From Deltaproteobacteria bacterium (GTDB lineage Bacteria > Myxococcota_A > UBA9160 > SZUA-336), in assembly GCA_030624945.1 (NCBI GenBank), contig JAUXJB010000084.1, positions 1 through 6,866 on the forward strand: a stretch of 6,866 nucleotides of DNA, given 5' to 3'. The notes below the pieces were generated by a model. It had not been told where the DNA came from. It was given only the letters and a program-made list of their open reading frames with translations, and made no database searches. The position numbers and the translations under genes were made by a program. Shown here piece after piece: positions 3,556 through 6,866 of the stretch (within the stretch, counting starts at the first letter, position 1; each line of letters opens with the position of its first letter).

Positions 3556-6396
3556 GTGAGCACCCGTCAGAATTCGGCGCTCCCCATGTCGGATGCCGGC
3601 CTGGCGTCCCTCCTGAGCGCCGAGAACGGGGCCTGGGTCGAGTCCCTCTACGAGGACTACCTGTTGGGGCGCGCCAGCGTCCCCGCGCGCTGGCGCGAGA
3701 CGTTCGACGCGCTCGGCGCGGGTGACGGGCGCGCCGCGGCCCCTGCCGGACCCGCCGGGGAGGAGGAGATGCTGTCCGGGCTCGGCGTGTTCGCGCTGGT
3801 CAACGCCTACCGGACCTACGGCCACCTGATCGCTCGCCTGGATCCGCTCGTGGCCGGCCCGACCGAGCACCCCCTGCTCGATCCGCGCGAGTTCGGTTTC
3901 GAAGAGCGCCACCTCGACGTGCGCCTCCCGTGTGGGAACTACCTCGGGCTCCGGGAGGGCACGCCCCGCGAGCTGATCGAGAGCCTGCGCGCGACCTACT
4001 GCGGGACCTTCGCGGCCGAGTTCATCGAGATCAGCGATGTGCAGCGACGCGACTGGCTACTGGAGCAGATGGAGCCCTGTGGGAACCGGCCGCCGCTGTC
4101 GGGTGAGACCCGCCAGAGAATCCTCACCCAGCTGATCGCCTCGGAGCGCTTCGAGCAGTTCCTGCACAAGCGCTTCATCGGGCAGAAGCGCTTCTCGATC
4201 GAGGGCGCGGAGTCCCTGATCCCCCTCATGGACACCATCGTCGAGGACGCAGCGGAGCTCGGGGCGCTCGAGCTGGTCATCGCCCTGGCCCACCGGGGTC
4301 GCCTCAACGTGATGACGCACATCATGGGAATGCCGTACTGGGCTCTCATGGCGGGCTTCCAGGCCTCGCTGGCGCCGCTCGACGCCCAGGGCTCGGGCGA
4401 CGTCAAGTATCACCGCGGCTACTCGTCGGATCGCAAGACGCGCTCGGGCAAGAACATCCACCTGTCGCTGCAGCCGAACCCGAGCCACCTGGAATGGGTG
4501 AACCCCGTCGCCGAGGGAATCGTCCGGGCAAAGCAGAACTTCCGCGGCGATGTCGCGCGCGAGCAGGTCATCCCGGTGATGATTCACGGCGACTCCGCGT
4601 TCATCGGTCAGGGCATCGTGCCCGAGACGCTGGCGATGTCGGAGCTCGACATCTATTGGACGGGCGGCACGATCCACATCATCGTCAACAACCAGATCGG
4701 CTTCACCACCGAGCCGAAGGATTACCGCTTCACGCGGCATCCCTCCGACATGGCCAAGGTCATCCAGGCGCCGATCTTCCACGTGAACGCCGACGACCCG
4801 GAGGCGTGTGTTCACGCCGCCAAGCTCGCGGTCGAGTTCCGGCAGCGCTTCAAGGAGGACGTGATCATCGACCTGGTCTGCTACCGCCGCCACGGGCACA
4901 ACGAGGGCGATGACCCGACGTTCACGCAGCCGCTGCTCTACAAGCAGATCAAGACGCACCGACGGATCGGAGCCATCTATACCGAGCGCCTCTTACAGGA
5001 GCAGGTGGTCGACCCTGCATTGATCGAGAAGCTCGAGAGGGAGCAGAACCGAAGACTCGAGGAGGCCCTCGTGAAGAGCTTGGAGAGGCGGCGCGACGAG
5101 GGCACCGAGGGCTACCACGGACTTTGGAGCGGGCTCGAGACATCGCGGCGACGCGTCGACTTTCCGACCGCGGTCTCGCGCGACCGACTGGAACGGGTGG
5201 GCGAGGCGCTGCTGGCCGTACCGGAGGGCTTCTCCGTCCACCCGAAGGTCAAGAGGCTGATGGAGCAGCGGGCCCGCTCGGTCCGCGAGGGCCACGGCAT
5301 CGACTGGGGAACCGCCGAGGCTCTGGCGTTGGGAACGATGCTCGGTGAGGGCACGACGATCCGGTTCACGGGGCAGGACGTCGAGCGGGGGACCTTCAGC
5401 TCGCGGCACGCCGTTCTACACGATATCGAGACGGGGGAGCGCTTCATTCCGCTCGGTGCGCTGACGAGCAAAGGCTCGAGGCTGATCATCAACAACAGCA
5501 ACCTCTCCGAAGCGGCGGTGCTGGGCTTCGAGTACGGCTACAGCACGGTCGATCCGGACCGGCTGGCGATCTGGGAGGCGCAGTTCGGGGACTTCTGCAA
5601 CTCGGCGCAGGTCATCATCGACCAGTTCATTGCCAGCGCGGAGACCAAATGGACGCGTTCGAGCGGACTGGCGATGCTGCTGCCGCACGGCTGGGAGGGA
5701 CAAGGGCCCGAGCACTCGAGCGCCCGCCTCGAGCGCTTCCTCCAGCTCTGCGCGGAGGACAACATCCAGGTCTGCAACCTGACCACGCCTTCCCAGTACT
5801 TCCACGTGCTCCGTCGCCAGATCCGTCGCAACTACCGCAAGCCGCTGGTCCTGATGTCGCCAAAGAGCCTGCTCCGACACCCGCGGGCCATCTCGTCCAT
5901 CGAGGAGTTCACGGCTGGAGAGCTCCAGTGCGCGCTCGACGATCCCGCGTTCGTCTCGGGAGAGCTGGACCGAAGCGCGGTTCGCCGCGTCATCGTCTGC
6001 TCCGGAAAGATCTACTACACGTTGCTCGCCGTGCGCGAGGATACGGCGTTCAACGACGTCGCGCTGGTCCGATTGGAGCAGCTACACCCCTTCCCGTTTG
6101 CACAGCTCGGCGAGCTCCTCTCGGCGTACCCTGCAACGGACATCGTATGGTGTCAGGAAGAGCCCTGGAACATGGGCGCTTGGTTCTACGTGCAGGAGCG
6201 GCTGCGACGCGTGCTCCCGCCCGGTGCCAGCCTGCGCTATGCGGGTCGCAAGGAGGCCGCGAGCCCGGCGGTGGGCTCGTACGCCATGCACGAGCGGGAG
6301 GAGGCGGAGCTCGTCCGCCAGGCCTTTGCTACGAAGCCCACGCAGCCCGTAGATGCGATCGGCGCGATGCCCCCTCAGGACAGCTCCACGCCGTAG
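3556..6396 (+). CDS. sucA: 2-oxoglutarate dehydrogenase E1 component
   Basis: SucA is the thiamine-diphosphate-dependent E1 of the 2-oxoglutarate dehydrogenase complex. It decarboxylates 2-oxoglutarate and passes the succinyl group to the lipoyl domain of E2 (SucB). The 946 residues match the family (E. coli has 933). An N-terminal segment GAWVESLYEDYLLG (25-38), usual in E1o and thought to contact E2, is present. Active-site blocks follow: FSIEGAESLIPLMD (213-226), LAHRGRLNV (244-252), KYHRGYSSD (284-292), and the ThDP/metal motif from GDSAF (345-349) to NNQ (378-380). Then come YRRHGHNEGD (443-452), FTGQDVERGTFSSRHA (604-619), WEAQFGDFCNSAQ (673-685), LLPHGWEGQGPEHSSAR (708-724), and a C-terminal domain ending in VGSYAMHEREEAELV. 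No succinyltransferase domain precedes it, so it is not the actinobacterial Kgd fusion. No sucB follows; the next gene is convergent yciH, overlapping by 22 bases. Confidence 0.97.
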   Translation: MSTRQNSALPMSDAGLASLLSAENGAWVESLYEDYLLGRASVPARWRETFDALGAGDGRAAAPAGPAGEEEMLSGLGVFALVNAYRTYGHLIARLDPLVAGPTEHPLLDPREFGFEERHLDVRLPCGNYLGLREGTPRELIESLRATYCGTFAAEFIEISDVQRRDWLLEQMEPCGNRPPLSGETRQRILTQLIASERFEQFLHKRFIGQKRFSIEGAESLIPLMDTIVEDAAELGALELVIALAHRGRLNVMTHIMGMPYWALMAGFQASLAPLDAQGSGDVKYHRGYSSDRKTRSGKNIHLSLQPNPSHLEWVNPVAEGIVRAKQNFRGDVAREQVIPVMIHGDSAFIGQGIVPETLAMSELDIYWTGGTIHIIVNNQIGFTTEPKDYRFTRHPSDMAKVIQAPIFHVNADDPEACVHAAKLAVEFRQRFKEDVIIDLVCYRRHGHNEGDDPTFTQPLLYKQIKTHRRIGAIYTERLLQEQVVDPALIEKLEREQNRRLEEALVKSLERRRDEGTEGYHGLWSGLETSRRRVDFPTAVSRDRLERVGEALLAVPEGFSVHPKVKRLMEQRARSVREGHGIDWGTAEALALGTMLGEGTTIRFTGQDVERGTFSSRHAVLHDIETGERFIPLGALTSKGSRLIINNSNLSEAAVLGFEYGYSTVDPDRLAIWEAQFGDFCNSAQVIIDQFIASAETKWTRSSGLAMLLPHGWEGQGPEHSSARLERFLQLCAEDNIQVCNLTTPSQYFHVLRRQIRRNYRKPLVLMSPKSLLRHPRAISSIEEFTAGELQCALDDPAFVSGELDRSAVRRVIVCSGKIYYTLLAVREDTAFNDVALVRLEQLHPFPFAQLGELLSAYPATDIVWCQEEPWNMGAWFYVQERLRRVLPPGASLRYAGRKEAASPAVGSYAMHEREEAELVRQAFATKPTQPVDAIGAMPPQDSSTP

Positions 6397-6749
6397 CCAC
6401 GTCCCTCCAGTGCCCTGGCGACCACGTCTTGATGGTCGCCCTGGAGCTCGATAATCCCGTTCTCGACGGAGCTCGTGGTGCCGCACGCGCGGGCGAGCTC
6501 GCCGGCCAGCCCGCGCAGCTCTGCTTCGGGCAGCGACAGTCCCCAGATCGCCGTTCGCGTCTCACCCCGGCGCGTCTTCCGCTGCACGCGAGCCCTGGAC
6601 TTGCCATGGGACGCCGGCTCCCGCGAGCCGCAGAGGCAGCGTGTGGGGGGGCGCCCGCAACGCGGGCAGAGCCCGTCCCTGCGGGTCCTGCGGGTCGGGG
6701 GAACCACTCCCCCGACCGAGCCCACGCCCTCCCCGTCCTGCTTGGACAT
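6375..6749 (-). CDS. yciH: SUI1/eIF1-family translation factor YciH with N-terminal cysteine knuckle
   Basis: This protein has 124 residues. The C-terminal two thirds match the bacterial SUI1 (eIF1-like) fold: ARVQRKTRRGETRTAIWGL (53-71), LPEAELRGLAGELARACG (73-90), then ENGIIELQGDHQDVV (96-110) and a final short strand GYGVELS. This is the pattern of E. coli YciH, which affects the accuracy of initiation at the ribosome. The N-terminus is polar and flexible and carries C28-x2-C31 and C38-x-C40 (CPRCGRPPTRCLC), a likely zinc-binding knuckle that E. coli YciH lacks, though similar cysteine pairs occur in other bacterial members. The ATG lies 4 bases after the stop of the gene upstream (6754-6756) and has no clear Shine-Dalgarno sequence, so translation is probably coupled. 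Its last 22 bases overlap the end of sucA on the other strand. Confidence 0.9.
   Translation of the reverse strand: MSKQDGEGVGSVGGVVPPTRRTRRDGLCPRCGRPPTRCLCGSREPASHGKSRARVQRKTRRGETRTAIWGLSLPEAELRGLAGELARACGTTSSVENGIIELQGDHQDVVARALEGRGYGVELS
6693..6717. repeat. Perfect 10-bp inverted repeat (GC-rich hairpin) within the start of yciH
   Basis: GGTCGGGGGA (6693-6702) and TCCCCCGACC (6708-6717) are exact reverse complements with a 5-base loop. In yciH RNA the hairpin begins about 33 bases into the coding region (roughly residues 11-19, GSVGGVVPP and the following Thr/Arg) and would be very stable. No T-tract follows on either strand. It could slow ribosomes, act as an imperfect terminator, or simply reflect low-complexity Gly/Val/Pro codons. 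Confidence 0.65.
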
Positions 6750-6753
6750 CGGC

Positions 6754-6866
6754 TCAGCGCATGGGTCCCAGGCGCCACTCGCGCAGGGCCCTGTCGACGA
6801 TCCTGCGGACCCCCGGCTCGCGCCAGAACGAGAAGTGGCTGCCGTGATACCAGGCGATCTGCGGCT
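6754..6866 (-). CDS. C-terminal fragment, possibly an alpha/beta-hydrolase
   Basis: A minus-strand frame is open from the window edge to TGA at 6756-6754, giving 36 residues: PQIAWYHGSHFSFWRE, then a basic amphipathic stretch VRRIVDRALREW, and RLGPMR at the end. A His in a small-residue loop (G-S-H-F-S-F-W-R-E) followed by a terminal helix resembles the region of the catalytic His in alpha/beta-hydrolases. The fragment is too short to prove the family or name a substrate, and no nucleophile elbow is in view. The stop lies 4 bases before the yciH ATG on the same strand, and the codons are as GC-rich as in the neighbouring genes. This supports a real gene in one operon with yciH. Confidence 0.5.
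   Translation of the reverse strand, partial: PQIAWYHGSHFSFWREPGVRRIVDRALREWRLGPMR

Noticed and set aside
4057..4959. 300-codon open frame on the minus strand inside sucA
   Set aside because: It is fully antisense to the catalytic core of SucA, is rich in Arg, Val, Asp and Leu as expected for a GC-rich shadow frame, and has no domain signature.
3556..6396. Assignment as multifunctional 2-oxoglutarate decarboxylase (Kgd)
   Set aside because: At 946 residues it lacks the extra N-terminal succinyltransferase-like domain of the actinobacterial enzyme and starts with a normal E1o N-terminus.
6653..6667. GCCCGC-AAC-GCGGGC hairpin within yciH
   Set aside because: The 6-bp stem is explained by the codons for Cys-Pro-Arg-Cys-Gly in the conserved cysteine knuckle; nothing suggests an independent function.

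Overview
This is GC-rich bacterial DNA (mid-60s percent GC by eye). It is packed with ordinary metabolic and translation genes and shows no sign of phage, transposon, CRISPR or RNA-gene content. The mixture is: an ergothioneine-type histidine methyltransferase (EgtD), an enoyl-ACP reductase of the long plant/chlamydial type, a histidyl-tRNA synthetase with divergent motifs, a stand-alone 2-oxoglutarate dehydrogenase E1, and a SUI1/YciH protein with a cysteine knuckle. This best suits an uncultured, high-GC, aerobic bacterium of the broad delta-proteobacterial or myxobacterial kind. That placement is inference only; there is no rRNA or other marker here.

Layout from left to right. The window opens in the last 60 codons of a plus-strand endonuclease/exonuclease/phosphatase-family gene (stop at 183-185). 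A short gap carries a TTGACA element, followed by an apparent two-gene plus-strand unit, egtD (247-1230) and fabI (1244-2131), separated by 13 bases. fabI meets minus-strand hisS (2133-3353) tail to tail with one base between the stop codons. A 202-base divergent intergenic region (3354-3555) holds a likely hisS promoter close to the hisS start, a perfect 7-bp inverted repeat, and the sucA ribosome-binding site. sucA (3556-6396) runs rightward and overlaps the 3' end of minus-strand yciH (6375-6749) by 22 bases. The window closes in the last 36 codons of a minus-strand gene, possibly an alpha/beta-hydrolase, whose stop lies 4 bases before the yciH start. These two therefore look like one leftward unit.

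The genes do not form one pathway. SucA feeds the TCA cycle at 2-oxoglutarate, FabI completes each round of fatty-acid elongation, HisS charges tRNA-His, YciH probably acts on translation initiation, and EgtD trimethylates histidine as the first step of ergothioneine synthesis. EgtD and HisS both consume histidine, but nothing in the sequence shows that they are coordinated.

I found no convincing undescribed system. The points most worth a second look are the HisS lacking the usual class II motif 3 arginine, the pairing of egtD with a plant-type fabI and no adjacent egtB, the start-proximal promoters of egtD and hisS, the orphan sucA, and two perfect hairpins (before sucA and inside the yciH N-terminus).
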